Positions 7,756-15,951 of a stretch of 33,713 nucleotides of DNA are shown here, one piece after another. The DNA is from Elusimicrobiota bacterium (GTDB lineage Bacteria > Elusimicrobiota > Elusimicrobia > UBA1565): positions 62,783 to 96,495 of the forward strand of contig DMEZ01000006.1 of the NCBI GenBank assembly GCA_003450735.1. Direction: 5' to 3'. The notes beneath the pieces were generated by a model. The model was not told where the DNA came from. It was given only the letters and a program-made list of their open reading frames with translations, and searched no databases. Each line of letters opens with the position of its first letter. Position 1 is the first letter of the stretch. A program made the translations under genes and the position numbers.

Positions 7756-9042
7756 ATGCGCCGCATCCTCCTCGCCCTCCTTCTGACCGCGGCGGCGGCG
7801 GCGGCACCGCCGCCGCCGCCGCTGAGCGCGCTCGAGTTCTCGCCGGAAGTCTACACGCTCGAAGAGTGCATGCGCCTGGCCTTGCGCAACAACGCGGAGG
7901 TCCAGACCACGGAGCAGGGGATCGCCATCGCCCGGCAGAGGGTGCGGGAAGCCCAGTTCCTGTTCATGCCCGACGTCGGGGTGCAGGCCTCCGCCACGCG
8001 CTACAGCGCGCGCTACCCTTTCGCCCTGCGCCCGAACTTCCGCTCCATCCTGCTCTTCCCCTCCGACGAGGACAACGTGTTCTCCGGCCAGGCCTACCTG
8101 AGCATGCCCCTCTACGAGGGACGCCGCAACGTGAACACCCTCCAGATGAGCAAGGCCGCCCTCCTGCAGGCCCAGAGCCGGTTCGATGCGGCGCGCCTCG
8201 ACATCCTCTACGGGATCAAGCGGGTGTTCTACCAGTACCTCAGAGCCCAGGAGGAAGCCGCCGCCGCCGACGAGGCGGCCGCCCGGGCCGAGGCCCTGGC
8301 CAAGGCCCTGAGCGGCCGCTGGGAGCGCCTCGAGGGGGAAGCCCTCGCCGCCGAGCTCCGGTCCGCCCGGGCCGAGGCGCGGCACACCCTCGAGCTCTCC
8401 CGCCTGGACTTCCTCAAGGGCCTCAATAAGGAGCTCGACGCCCCGGTGAAGGTCAAGGGCCGGCTCGAGACCGCCAGCGCCGACGTGGACATCCAGAAGG
8501 CCCTCATCTGGGCCACGGAACTGCGCCCCGAGCTCAAGAGCCAGACCTACAAGGCCCAGATGGACGCCCTCGCGGTCAACCTCACGCTCGGGCGCCGCTA
8601 CCCGACCGTGGCCCTCGGCCTCGACTACGAGCTGACCGGCCAGAAGTTCCCCCTCAAGCAGAACAACTGGGACGCCACCGTCGGGATCAAGCTCCCCTTC
8701 GCCCTCGACTACTGGACGCAGCACACCCAGAAGGTGGCCGAGCAGCGCCAGGGCGAGATCGCCCGCTCCGAGCTCCAGGACCAGGTCGAGCTCGAGGTGC
8801 GCCGGGCCTTCCAGGAGCTCGAATACTGGCAGGCCGAGTGGCCCCGCCGCGAGGAGGAGCACGCCCGCATGAGCGCGCTGGCGGAGGACGCCGGGCGAGG
8901 CGCGCCCGCCTCCCTCGAGGAGCTCCGGTCCGTCCTGCGCCTCTTCAAGTCCCGGCGGGAGGCCTTGAAGGCCGTCACGGAGCACATCCTCGCTCGCGCC
9001 CGCCTCGAACGGGCCGTCGGACGCCCGCTGAGCGCGGAGTAG
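7756..9042 (+). CDS. TolC-family outer membrane efflux protein
   Basis: This 428-residue protein has a signal peptide followed by the typical TolC-family start YTLEECMRLALRNNAEVQTTEQGIAIAR after about residue 33. Two long-helix/strand halves follow. Strand-like segments include FSGQAYLSMPLYEGRR (the usual L-x-x-PLY-x-GG-x-R) and the repeat version NWDATVGIKLPFALD, and the long coiled helices are Ala/Glu/Arg-rich. TolC proteins form trimeric outer-membrane and periplasmic channels for export. No membrane-fusion or inner-membrane pump gene is adjacent, so the transported substrate is unknown. The signal peptide is odd: a run of Ala then Pro encoded by a GC-only triplet repeat that can form a perfect hairpin (7792-7822). 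It starts 7 bp after the HAMP gene stop. Confidence 0.9.
   Translation: MRRILLALLLTAAAAAAPPPPPLSALEFSPEVYTLEECMRLALRNNAEVQTTEQGIAIARQRVREAQFLFMPDVGVQASATRYSARYPFALRPNFRSILLFPSDEDNVFSGQAYLSMPLYEGRRNVNTLQMSKAALLQAQSRFDAARLDILYGIKRVFYQYLRAQEEAAAADEAAARAEALAKALSGRWERLEGEALAAELRSARAEARHTLELSRLDFLKGLNKELDAPVKVKGRLETASADVDIQKALIWATELRPELKSQTYKAQMDALAVNLTLGRRYPTVALGLDYELTGQKFPLKQNNWDATVGIKLPFALDYWTQHTQKVAEQRQGEIARSELQDQVELEVRRAFQELEYWQAEWPRREEEHARMSALAEDAGRGAPASLEELRSVLRLFKSRREALKAVTEHILARARLERAVGRPLSAE
7792..7822. repeat. Perfect GGC/GCC triplet inverted repeat inside the TolC-like signal peptide
   Basis: Bases 7792-7805 (GCGGCGGCGGCGGC) are the exact reverse complement of 7809-7822, with a 3-base loop ACC. 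The repeat begins at codon 13 and encodes alternating runs of Ala and Pro. In mRNA it would form a 14-bp all-GC stem shortly after the start codon. It has no T-tract, so it is not an intrinsic terminator. Confidence 0.8.
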
Positions 9043-9045
9043 CCT

Positions 9046-10011
9046 TTGCCTTCCCTGCGCCTCCTCGCGCCCCTCCTCGCGCTGCTCCTCTGCGCCCCCG
9101 GCGCCCGCGCCGCGAGCCCGGACGCCCTCCTGCGCGAGCACCTCTGGACGGAGTTCCAGAAGCTGCCGCCCTCCGAGCGCCCCCGCGTGGGCCTGGCCCT
9201 CTCGGCGGGGAGCGTGCGGGGCCTCGCGCACGTCGGAGTCATCCAGGTGCTCGAGGACGCGGGCTTCCCGACGGACGTGGTCGCCGGCGCCTCCATGGGC
9301 GCCATCGTGGGCTCGGTCTACGCCTCGGGCCAGCCCGTCGAGCAGCTGCTCCGCTTCCAGAAGGCCGTCGCCGCCGAGGCCCACCGGCTTCTGAGCAAAC
9401 GCCGCCTCCTCTCGCTGATGATCACGGACAGCCTCATCCCGACGAAGACCATCGAGGGGGTGATCTCGGCGCAGATCGGGGACATCCGCTTCGACCAGCT
9501 GCAGAAGCCCTTCGCCTGCGCCGCGATGGACCTGCGCACCGGCGAGAAGATCATCTTCCGGGACGGCCCCGTCGCTCCCGCCGTCCGCGCGAGCGCGAGC
9601 CTGCCGGGGCTCTTCAAGCCCCTGCTCTACCGCCACCGCTACCTGTCCGACGGCGGCGTGGTGGACTACATCCCCTGCGACCTCGCGCGCCTGCTGGGGG
9701 CCGACTGGGTGCTCGCGAGCGTGACCAACAACGACTACACGCGCGCCACGCCCACCAGCGTCTACCACACCCTCGCGCAGGTCATCGACATCCGCGGCGC
9801 CCTGCTGGCGCAGCAGCAGCGCAAGGAGGCGGACTTCATCATCGACGTGAACTTCGGCAACGTCAACTTCATGGACTTCCGCCGCGCCGACGAGATGGTC
9901 GAGACCGGCGTGCTGGCGGCCAAGGGCGCCCTGGAGCCCGCCAGGGAGAGCCTGCTCCTCTTCTCGGTCTCGCGGCTCTGGAAGCGCTGGGTCCCGGAGG
10001 CGGGACGGTGA
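9046..10011 (+). CDS. Patatin-like phospholipase/esterase, secreted
   Basis: The 321-residue product carries a signal peptide (LRLLAPLLALLLCAPGARA). A patatin domain follows with the nucleophile elbow GASMG (S83), catalytic aspartate D202 in SDGGVVDYIP, and an oxyanion loop AGSVRGLAHVG where most relatives read GGGARGLAHIG. The Ser-Asp dyad predicts lipid acyl hydrolase activity in the periplasm. The bacterial RssA/NTE-like group is the nearest match. The start used is TTG at 9046, 3 bp after the TolC-like stop, because it keeps a complete signal peptide. Its stop overlaps the next start as GTGA. The TolC-like, patatin and TPR genes are tightly packed, so they are probably co-expressed. Confidence 0.87.
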   Translation: MPSLRLLAPLLALLLCAPGARAASPDALLREHLWTEFQKLPPSERPRVGLALSAGSVRGLAHVGVIQVLEDAGFPTDVVAGASMGAIVGSVYASGQPVEQLLRFQKAVAAEAHRLLSKRRLLSLMITDSLIPTKTIEGVISAQIGDIRFDQLQKPFACAAMDLRTGEKIIFRDGPVAPAVRASASLPGLFKPLLYRHRYLSDGGVVDYIPCDLARLLGADWVLASVTNNDYTRATPTSVYHTLAQVIDIRGALLAQQQRKEADFIIDVNFGNVNFMDFRRADEMVETGVLAAKGALEPARESLLLFSVSRLWKRWVPEAGR

Positions 10012-10955
10012 CCCGGAGCCTGGCGCTGGCTCTCGCGCTCTGCTTTTGCGCGCCCTCGGCCTCGGCCTTCCAGTTCCCCTGGAGCAAGGACAAGCCTTTC
10101 GAGAGCGTGCAGGAGCTCTACGCCCGGGAGGATTACGGGGAGGTCGCCGCCAAGCTCTCCGAGCCGGGCCTGCGCAGGATCTCGCGGGGCAACCGGGCGA
10201 AGGCCTACAAGATGCTCGGCGTCAGCCTCGAGCGCCTCGGCAAGACGAAGGAGGCCCTCGCGGTGTACCAGTACGCCGAGACCCTCTACCCGGAGGACCT
10301 CAACATCCTCTCCGGCCTCGCCAACCTCCTGCACCGGGTGGACCTCGACGACCGGGCCAGGCCCCTCTTCGAGCGGGTGCTGAGCATCCACCCGAACAAC
10401 GCCGAGGCGCACCTGGGCATGGCCGAGATCCTGGCCCGGCAGGGCCTGCTCGAGCGGGCCCAGCGCCACTACGAGAGCGCGCTCTCCGAATGGAACAGGA
10501 ACCCGGAGATCTGGCGCGACTACGCCCTCCTGCTCGGCCAGCGCCGGGACTGGGCCGGAGCGGTCGCGGCCGTGCGGCAGGCTCTCGCTCTCCAGGAGAG
10601 CGCGGCCTCCTACGAGGCCCTGGCCCTCTTCCAGCGGGCGAGCGGCGAGCCGGAGGCCTACTCGAGCCTGACCCGCGCCATCGGCATGACCCAGGACCGC
10701 CCGGACATGCGCCTGCGCGCCGCTCTGTGGCTGCTCGAGGACGGCCGCCTCGACGAATGCCTCCAGGCGGCCGATTCCCTGCTCGCGGCCGACCCGGAGG
10801 AGCCGCTGGCCCTCTGGCTTCGGGCCTCGGTGAGTCTGCGGCGCGGCCGCTTCGAGAGCGCGCGCGGCGACCTGGAGAAGGCCGCGCAGCACGGGCGCAG
10901 GGCCCCCTTCGTCGCGCGGGTCTCCCAGGCCCTGCTCGAGCGTCTCCCCCGATGA
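10008..10955 (+). CDS. Secreted TPR-repeat protein
   Basis: This 315-residue protein starts at GTG 10008 with Shine-Dalgarno GGAGG 7 nt upstream, and overlaps the patatin stop as GTGA. The signal peptide is SLALALALCFCAPSASA. Tandem TPR-like helix pairs run from about residue 35 to the end (AYKMLGVSLERLGKTKEALA, LLHRVDLDDRARPLFERVLS, AEAHLGMAEILARQGLLERA). TPR stacks bind peptides or proteins, so a periplasmic scaffold role is likely. The specific partner is not visible. Its stop overlaps the dapF start (ATGA, 10952-10955), which couples an apparently unrelated envelope protein to lysine/peptidoglycan biosynthesis genes. Confidence 0.85.
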   Translation: MTRSLALALALCFCAPSASAFQFPWSKDKPFESVQELYAREDYGEVAAKLSEPGLRRISRGNRAKAYKMLGVSLERLGKTKEALAVYQYAETLYPEDLNILSGLANLLHRVDLDDRARPLFERVLSIHPNNAEAHLGMAEILARQGLLERAQRHYESALSEWNRNPEIWRDYALLLGQRRDWAGAVAAVRQALALQESAASYEALALFQRASGEPEAYSSLTRAIGMTQDRPDMRLRAALWLLEDGRLDECLQAADSLLAADPEEPLALWLRASVSLRRGRFESARGDLEKAAQHGRRAPFVARVSQALLERLPR

Positions 10956-11743
10956 CCCTGCCCTTCTGGAAGCTCAGCGGGGCCGGCAACGACTTCGTCC
11001 TGGCGCTCCGGAAAGACCTGACAAGCCGACCCGAACCGGCCCTCGCGCGCCGCCTTTGCCCGCGCCGGGGCGGCGTGGGCGCCGACGGCCTGCTCGTCCT
11101 CGACCTGGCCGCCCGGCCGCCCCGCCTGGACCACTTCAACCCCGACGGCTCCAAGGCCTTCTGCGGCAACGGGACCCGCTGCGCCCTCGCCTGGCTGCAC
11201 GCGGCGAAAGCCGCCGGACGCGCGCCCGCCCTGAGCACCGCGGCCGGGCTCGTCGAAGGCGAGGTCGTGCGCTGGGACCGCCGCCGAGGGCGCGGGACGC
11301 TCCGGGTCGGCATGCCCGAGGCGAGGCTCCTGCGCTCGGGCCTGCGCCTGCGCGCGCTCGGGCGCCTGTTCCAAGGAGAGCTCTTCGACACGGGCGTGCC
11401 GCACCTGGTCGTCCGGGCGGACCCCGGGAGCCTTCTGCGCTTCGGCCCGGCCCTGCGGCGCCATCCCGCCCTCGGGCCCGCCGGCGCCAACGTGGACTTC
11501 ATCCGCCTCGCGCGGGGCTCGGTGAGCCTGCGCACCTACGAGCGGGGCGTGGAGGGCGAGACCCTCGCCTGCGGGACGGGCGCCGTCGCGGCGGCCCTCG
11601 CGGCGAAGCGGGCGAGCCCGGTCCGGGTCTTCACCCGCGGCGGCGCGGTCCTCCGGGTCTTCTTCACCCAGGCCGGCGCCGGCTGGAAGGTCTCCCTCGA
11701 AGGGCCGGCCGAGATCGTGTTCAAAGGAGAGGTGGCTCTATGA
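10952..11743 (+). CDS. dapF: Diaminopimelate epimerase
   Basis: This 263-residue enzyme interconverts LL- and meso-diaminopimelate for lysine and peptidoglycan synthesis in the cytoplasm. The N-terminus FWKLSGAGNDFV is the canonical DapF start. The two catalytic cysteines are present: C71 in FCGNGTRC and C207 in LACGTGAVAAA. The substrate-binding segments FNPDGSKA, GVPHLVV and YERGVEGET also match. Its length is slightly short for the family (about 275). It overlaps the TPR gene and dapA by ATGA at both ends. Pairing with dapA fixes its pathway role. Confidence 0.96.
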   Translation: MTLPFWKLSGAGNDFVLALRKDLTSRPEPALARRLCPRRGGVGADGLLVLDLAARPPRLDHFNPDGSKAFCGNGTRCALAWLHAAKAAGRAPALSTAAGLVEGEVVRWDRRRGRGTLRVGMPEARLLRSGLRLRALGRLFQGELFDTGVPHLVVRADPGSLLRFGPALRRHPALGPAGANVDFIRLARGSVSLRTYERGVEGETLACGTGAVAAALAAKRASPVRVFTRGGAVLRVFFTQAGAGWKVSLEGPAEIVFKGEVAL

Positions 11744-12654
11744 AGTTCTCCGGCGTCTTCACGGCGCTCATCACGCCCTTCAGCGGCCGCGCGATCGACG
11801 AGGAGGCCTTCCGCAGGCTCCTGCGCCTGCAGCTGCGCGCCGGCGTCAGCGGCCTGGTGCCCTGCGGCTCGACCGGCGAGGCGGCGACCCTCTCGGCGCT
11901 GGACAAGGAATGGCTGGTCAAGACGGCCCTCGAGGAGGCCGCGGGCCGGGTCCCCGTCATCGCCGGCATCGGCACCAACGACACGAAGAAGGCCGTCGAG
12001 GAGGCGCTGGAGGCACAGTCGTGGGGCGCCAGCGCGCTCCTCGTGCTCGCCCCCTACTACAACAAGCCCACCCAGGGAGGGCTCTACCTGCACTTCAAGG
12101 CCGTGGCCGACGCCGTGCGCGTCCCGGTGATCGTCTACAACATCCCCGGCCGCACGGGAGTGAACCTCCAGCCCGCCACCCTCGCCCGCATCGCGGCCGA
12201 CTGCCCCAACGCCGAGGCGGTCAAGGAGGCCTCCGGCTCGCTCGACCAGGTCAGCGAGATCCTCTCGCTCTGCCGGCCGGGCTTCTCCGTGCTCTCGGGC
12301 GACGACTCGCTCACCCTGCCCATGATGGCCGTGGGCGCCCAGGGGACCATCAGCGTGGTCTCGAACCTGCTTCCCCGCGAGACCGCGCGGATGTGCGCGG
12401 CGGCCCTGGCGGGCGACTACGCGAAAGCCCGCCGCCTGCACCTCCAGCTCTTCCCCCTGGTCAAAGCGCTCTTCATCGAGACGAACCCGATCCCGGTCAA
12501 GGCGGCCGCCCACGCGATGGGCCTGTGCGCCAACGAGCTGAGGCTGCCCCTCACCCCGATGACCCCGGAAGGCTGGCAGAAGCTCCACCCCGAGCTCGTG
12601 AGGGCGGGGCTGTTGAAACAGCCCCGCCTGCTCAAGCCGGCCCGGAAGAAATAG
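11740..12654 (+). CDS. dapA: 4-hydroxy-tetrahydrodipicolinate synthase
   Basis: This 304-residue TIM-barrel class I aldolase condenses pyruvate with aspartate semialdehyde in the first committed step to diaminopimelate and lysine. The Schiff-base lysine is K162 (AVKEASG). The catalytic relay is T45 (GSTGEAATL), Y107 (APYYNKPTQ) and Y133 (VYNIPGRT). The start MKFSGVFTALITPF is the standard N-terminus. The Shine-Dalgarno AAGGAGAGG lies just upstream within the end of dapF, and start and stop overlap as ATGA. The next gene begins immediately after the TAG stop. Confidence 0.97.
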   Translation: MKFSGVFTALITPFSGRAIDEEAFRRLLRLQLRAGVSGLVPCGSTGEAATLSALDKEWLVKTALEEAAGRVPVIAGIGTNDTKKAVEEALEAQSWGASALLVLAPYYNKPTQGGLYLHFKAVADAVRVPVIVYNIPGRTGVNLQPATLARIAADCPNAEAVKEASGSLDQVSEILSLCRPGFSVLSGDDSLTLPMMAVGAQGTISVVSNLLPRETARMCAAALAGDYAKARRLHLQLFPLVKALFIETNPIPVKAAAHAMGLCANELRLPLTPMTPEGWQKLHPELVRAGLLKQPRLLKPARKK

Positions 12655-12948
12655 ATGCAGTGCCCGGCCTGCGGCTACGCGGCGCCCGGAGTCTCGCCGC
12701 TCTGTCCGCAGTGCGGGAGGAAGTCCCTCCCGGCCGGGGCTCCGCCCCCGCGGGCGAAGACATCCCCCCTCTTCCTGCGGCTCCTCGTCTACGGCTCGCT
12801 CGCCTTCGGAGTCGCCCTGTTCTTCAAAGGCCGGCTCGAGGCGCTCCTGGACGCCGAGACGGCGCTCAAGGAATCCGCCCTGTTCCAGCAGACCTTGGAG
12901 CAGCGGCGGCGCGTGCAGGCCGCGGTGCTGGAGACGGACGGGCCCTAG
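12655..12948 (+). CDS. Small zinc-ribbon membrane protein
   Basis: This 97-residue protein begins directly after the dapA stop. It has an N-terminal zinc ribbon with two knuckles, CPACGY (3-8) and CPQCGR (17-22). A Pro-rich linker follows, then one transmembrane helix about residues 39-58 (LFLRLLVYGSLAFGVALFF), and a charged helical tail of about 38 residues. Zinc-ribbon plus single-TM proteins are common and mostly uncharacterised, so no function can be assigned. It is the last gene of the long plus-strand run. Its TAG shares the palindrome CTAG (12945-12948) with the stop of the convergent uridine kinase gene. Confidence 0.75.
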   Translation: MQCPACGYAAPGVSPLCPQCGRKSLPAGAPPPRAKTSPLFLRLLVYGSLAFGVALFFKGRLEALLDAETALKESALFQQTLEQRRRVQAAVLETDGP

Positions 12949-13574
12949 GCCGGCTTGCGGCCCTCGCCGATGCGCTTCTTGATGAGGTTGTAGACCCTGT
13001 CCTTGAAGCCGTCGTCGTCGAGCTGGTGCCAGCGGAAGGTGGCCCGGGCGGCGGCGGGGCTGATGAACTTCATGTGCATGGGGCGCACGCAGCGCTCGTA
13101 GACGCGCAGGGTCTCCTCGAGGTCGACGTGCCGCTCCTTGACGTCGCGCCGGATGCGGCGGAGCAGGCGCACGTCCGAGGGCACGTCGATGTAGACCGAG
13201 ATGTCCATGATCTCCTGGACCTTCGGCTCGACGAGGACGAAGATGCCGTCCACGATGAGCACCTCGGCGGGCTCGACGTGCCGGGTCTCCGGCAGGCGGC
13301 CGTGGATGGCGTACTTGTAGATGGGGGCCTCGATGGAGCGCCCGGCCATGAGCTCGCGCAGGTGCTTGAGCATGAGCGGGGTCTCGATGGCGTTGGGGTG
13401 GTCGAAGTTGAGCTTGTCGGCCTTCTCCCGCGAGACGCCGCTGTTATCCCGGTAGTACCAGTCCATGCAGAACACGCTCGCGCGCTTCCCCAGCCGATTC
13501 TTGAGGTAGTGGGCCAGGTTCGACTTGCCCGACGCCGAGCCGCCCGAGATGCCGACGAGGAGGGGTCTTTTCAT
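12945..13574 (-). CDS. udk: Uridine kinase / phosphoribulokinase-family P-loop kinase
   Basis: This 209-residue protein has the Walker A motif GGSASGKS (11-18) after KRPLLVGIS. Other motifs are the lid/substrate segment MDWYYRD (the usual F-x-x-DxFY), NFDHPNAIETPLM, PIYKYAIHGR and the Walker-B-like strand VLIVDGIFVL. These match uridine kinases, which phosphorylate uridine and cytidine in pyrimidine salvage. Phosphoribulokinase is much less likely given the length and the DHPNA motif. It is the last gene of the six-gene minus-strand operon. Its ATG overlaps the preceding flavoprotein stop as ATGA, without a good Shine-Dalgarno. A role feeding UTP to nucleotide-sugar synthesis is possible, but is inference from position only. 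Confidence 0.88.
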   Translation of the reverse strand: MKRPLLVGISGGSASGKSNLAHYLKNRLGKRASVFCMDWYYRDNSGVSREKADKLNFDHPNAIETPLMLKHLRELMAGRSIEAPIYKYAIHGRLPETRHVEPAEVLIVDGIFVLVEPKVQEIMDISVYIDVPSDVRLLRRIRRDVKERHVDLEETLRVYERCVRPMHMKFISPAAARATFRWHQLDDDGFKDRVYNLIKKRIGEGRKPA

Positions 13575-14923
13575 CGCAGGGGAGCCAATTCGGCCTCATC
13601 GATGTGCTGAACGCCGCGCCGCCCGGCCAGGCGCTGCGCGCAGGCCTTCCCGTCCAGGAGGGTCTCCTCCATGAAAGAGTACTTCCACGCGCCCCAGCGG
13701 CCGATGGACTCCGCTCCGCGGGAGCGCAGCCAAGCCATGGCCGCCGCCACCGCGGGGGTGCGGGCCCGGTCGTAGAGCACGTAGGCCGCGTCGATCTTGA
13801 ACCAGTGCCGCGCCGCGAGGCGGTCGGAGGCCTTGAGGAGGCCGCAGGAGCGCAGGCCCGCGAGGATCCGCCGCTCCAGGGCCGCCTTCGAGGGCCGCTC
13901 CTCGGGCCTGCGCGAGACCTCGATGTACATGGAGGTCATCCCCCGGGGAGCCAGGCTCTTCGAGAAGTTGGTCAGGAACCCCGCGCGGTAGAACGCGAAG
14001 CGCTTCTCGGGGAAGTAGATCCAGTGCTTGTCCGAGACGTCCGCGCGCGCGATGCCGATGTTGAGGTTGTAGACGTCCCGCCAGCGCAGGGCCGCGCGGG
14101 CCGTGCGCACTGCCTTCGGCAACGCGCACGCCTTGTCCAGGAAGAAGGGCAGCGGCATCGTGTTGACCAGGCGCTCGTAGCGCACCTCGCCCAGGCCCTT
14201 CACCACGGCGACCTTCTCGTCGAGGTCCACCCTCTCGAGCTCGGCTTCGAGCCGAAGCCCCGGGACTCCTCGGGCCAGGGCGTCCGGGAGCACCTGGATG
14301 CCGCCGCGCAGGGGATAGCGGAAGGCCGCGTTGTAGCCGAAGAACTTCTTCTGGTCGAAGAGGGCCCCGTAGAGGACCTCCTCCGGGGAGGGCCGCGGGA
14401 GGAAGCGCCCCTGCCACTCGGTGGTCAGCTCGCTGAGTTCCGCGCGCCAGAGCTTGGCGTTGTAGGGGAACATGAAGTGCCGCGAGATGCCCTCGCCGAA
14501 GGCCGCCAGGCACCAGCGTTCGAAGGAGGGCGCCTTCCCGAGGCGCGCGGGGCGGTAGCGGCTCTTCGCGAAGAGGGCCACGCAGTCCTCGACCACCCCG
14601 CGGGGCAGGCCGAAGGTGTTGGCCTGGAAGGGATAGCGCGTGAAGACGCCGTGCGAGTGGATCCAGGAGGAGCGCTCGCGCAGGGACAGGTTGCCCGCGA
14701 GCAGGCGCAGGATGAGCTTCCTGCCGTAGGGGTCGTGCAGGTGGAGCAGGTGCCCGGTCTGGTCGAAGAGGAAGCCGTCCTTCTCCACGGTGCCGGCCCG
14801 CCCGCCCGGGCGGGCCTCCTTCTCGACGACCAGGACGCTCGTGAGCCCGAGGCGGCGCAGGTGCCAGGCCGTCGAGAGCCCGGCCAGGCCGCCGCCGATG
14901 ACGAGAACGTCCGTTCGTGTCAT
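13571..14923 (-). CDS. FAD-dependent protein, UDP-galactopyranose mutase / protoporphyrinogen oxidase-like
   Basis: This 450-residue protein starts with a dinucleotide-binding motif, VLVIGGGLAGLSTAWHLRR (GxGxxG at 10-15), and the acidic strand end VVEKEARPGGRA. The middle has FMFPYNAKLW, close to the PYN-x-K-x-W signature of UDP-galactopyranose mutases and related amine-oxidase-fold proteins. Near the end, IGRWGAWKYSFMEETLLDG matches their C-terminal FAD-contacting segment. A mutase or a related sugar/isoprenoid oxidoreductase are both possible. The context of glycosyltransferases and a WecA-like enzyme favours a nucleotide-sugar role. The start at 14923 has GGAGG 4 nt upstream and overlaps the previous stop as ATGA. 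Upstream in-frame Met codons lie within the preceding gene and were rejected. Confidence 0.8.
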   Translation of the reverse strand: MTRTDVLVIGGGLAGLSTAWHLRRLGLTSVLVVEKEARPGGRAGTVEKDGFLFDQTGHLLHLHDPYGRKLILRLLAGNLSLRERSSWIHSHGVFTRYPFQANTFGLPRGVVEDCVALFAKSRYRPARLGKAPSFERWCLAAFGEGISRHFMFPYNAKLWRAELSELTTEWQGRFLPRPSPEEVLYGALFDQKKFFGYNAAFRYPLRGGIQVLPDALARGVPGLRLEAELERVDLDEKVAVVKGLGEVRYERLVNTMPLPFFLDKACALPKAVRTARAALRWRDVYNLNIGIARADVSDKHWIYFPEKRFAFYRAGFLTNFSKSLAPRGMTSMYIEVSRRPEERPSKAALERRILAGLRSCGLLKASDRLAARHWFKIDAAYVLYDRARTPAVAAAMAWLRSRGAESIGRWGAWKYSFMEETLLDGKACAQRLAGRRGVQHIDEAELAPLR

Positions 14924-15951
14924 CGCACCTCCACCTTCGAGATGTGCCGGGCGATGAAGGCGATCCAGAGGCCCACGACCGCGTAGATCATCAGCGCCCA
15001 GCCGGTGTTGACCAGGGTGATGAGCAGGGCGAAGAGGGAGAGGAAGGCCGAGGAGACCGCGCTCAAGACCACGATCTGGTGCCGGGTGAGCCCGAGCACC
15101 TCGAGCCGGAGGGCGAAGTGGTCCCTCGAGCCGAGGAAGGGCGACTGGCCCTTCCTCATGCGCATGACCATCACGTAGACCACGTCGAAGATGGGGACGA
15201 GCAGGATGAAGATGGGCGCGTACACGCCGAGGGGGTTCCTGCGCGTGTAGTCGGTGCCCAGCGACATGGCCGCCAGCACGAAGCCGATGAGGAGCGCGCC
15301 CCCGTCGCCCATGAAGATCTTGCGCTTCTCCGAGAGGTTCCAGGGCAGAAAGCCGAGGCACGAGCCCAGGAGCGCGGCGGCGGTGAAGTTCACGTAGATC
15401 TCCTCGGAGGGCAGGGCGATGAGGAGGAAGGCGAGCGCGGCGACGGCCGCCTGGCTGGCGGTGAGGCCGTCCATGATGTCGATGATGTTGAACGCGTTCG
15501 TGATCCCGACGATCCAGAGCAGGGTCAGCGCCGCGGCCAGGTAGTCGGGCTGGATGAAGCGCAGCTGGATGCCGAAGTGCAGAAGCAGCGCGGCGGCGAG
15601 GAACTGGACGACGAACTTGACCCGGTAGTTCAGGCCGCGGGGCTTGCCCAGGTCGTCGATGACGCCGAGCAGGAAGACGATGGCCCCGCCCGCGAGGACC
15701 GAGCGCAGGCGGTAGAGGGTGCCGGTCGGGAAGCTGGTCAGCAGGCGCAGAGCCGCCAGGGTCATCGCGAAAGACAGCCAGATGGCCACCCCGCCCAGCA
15801 CCGGGGTCGCGACCTTGTGCGTCTTGACCGCGGTGGAGGGCTCGTCGACCCAGCGCATGCGCAGGGCGAACGCGCGGACCGCCGGGGTCAAGGCGAAGCA
15901 GAGCCCCGCCGAGACGGCGACCGCTGCGACGTAGAGCTGGTTGGTGGTCAT
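14920..15951 (-). CDS. Polyprenyl-phosphate sugar-1-phosphate transferase, WecA/MraY family
   Basis: This 343-residue protein has about ten to eleven transmembrane helices. The family motifs are present: KTHKVATPVLGG (43-54), DD at 99-100 in GVIDDLG, NAFNIIDIMDGL (152-163) and FMGDGG (213-218). The cytoplasmic loop GSRDHFALRL replaces the His-rich motif of classical WecA. These enzymes move a sugar 1-phosphate from a UDP-sugar onto undecaprenyl phosphate, so it probably starts a lipid-linked glycan. MraY itself is less likely, because the MraY-specific cell-wall gene context is absent. The ATG at 15951 has the Shine-Dalgarno AAGGA and overlaps the upstream stop as ATGA. It also overlaps the flavoprotein start. 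Confidence 0.88.
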   Translation of the reverse strand: MTTNQLYVAAVAVSAGLCFALTPAVRAFALRMRWVDEPSTAVKTHKVATPVLGGVAIWLSFAMTLAALRLLTSFPTGTLYRLRSVLAGGAIVFLLGVIDDLGKPRGLNYRVKFVVQFLAAALLLHFGIQLRFIQPDYLAAALTLLWIVGITNAFNIIDIMDGLTASQAAVAALAFLLIALPSEEIYVNFTAAALLGSCLGFLPWNLSEKRKIFMGDGGALLIGFVLAAMSLGTDYTRRNPLGVYAPIFILLVPIFDVVYVMVMRMRKGQSPFLGSRDHFALRLEVLGLTRHQIVVLSAVSSAFLSLFALLITLVNTGWALMIYAVVGLWIAFIARHISKVEVR

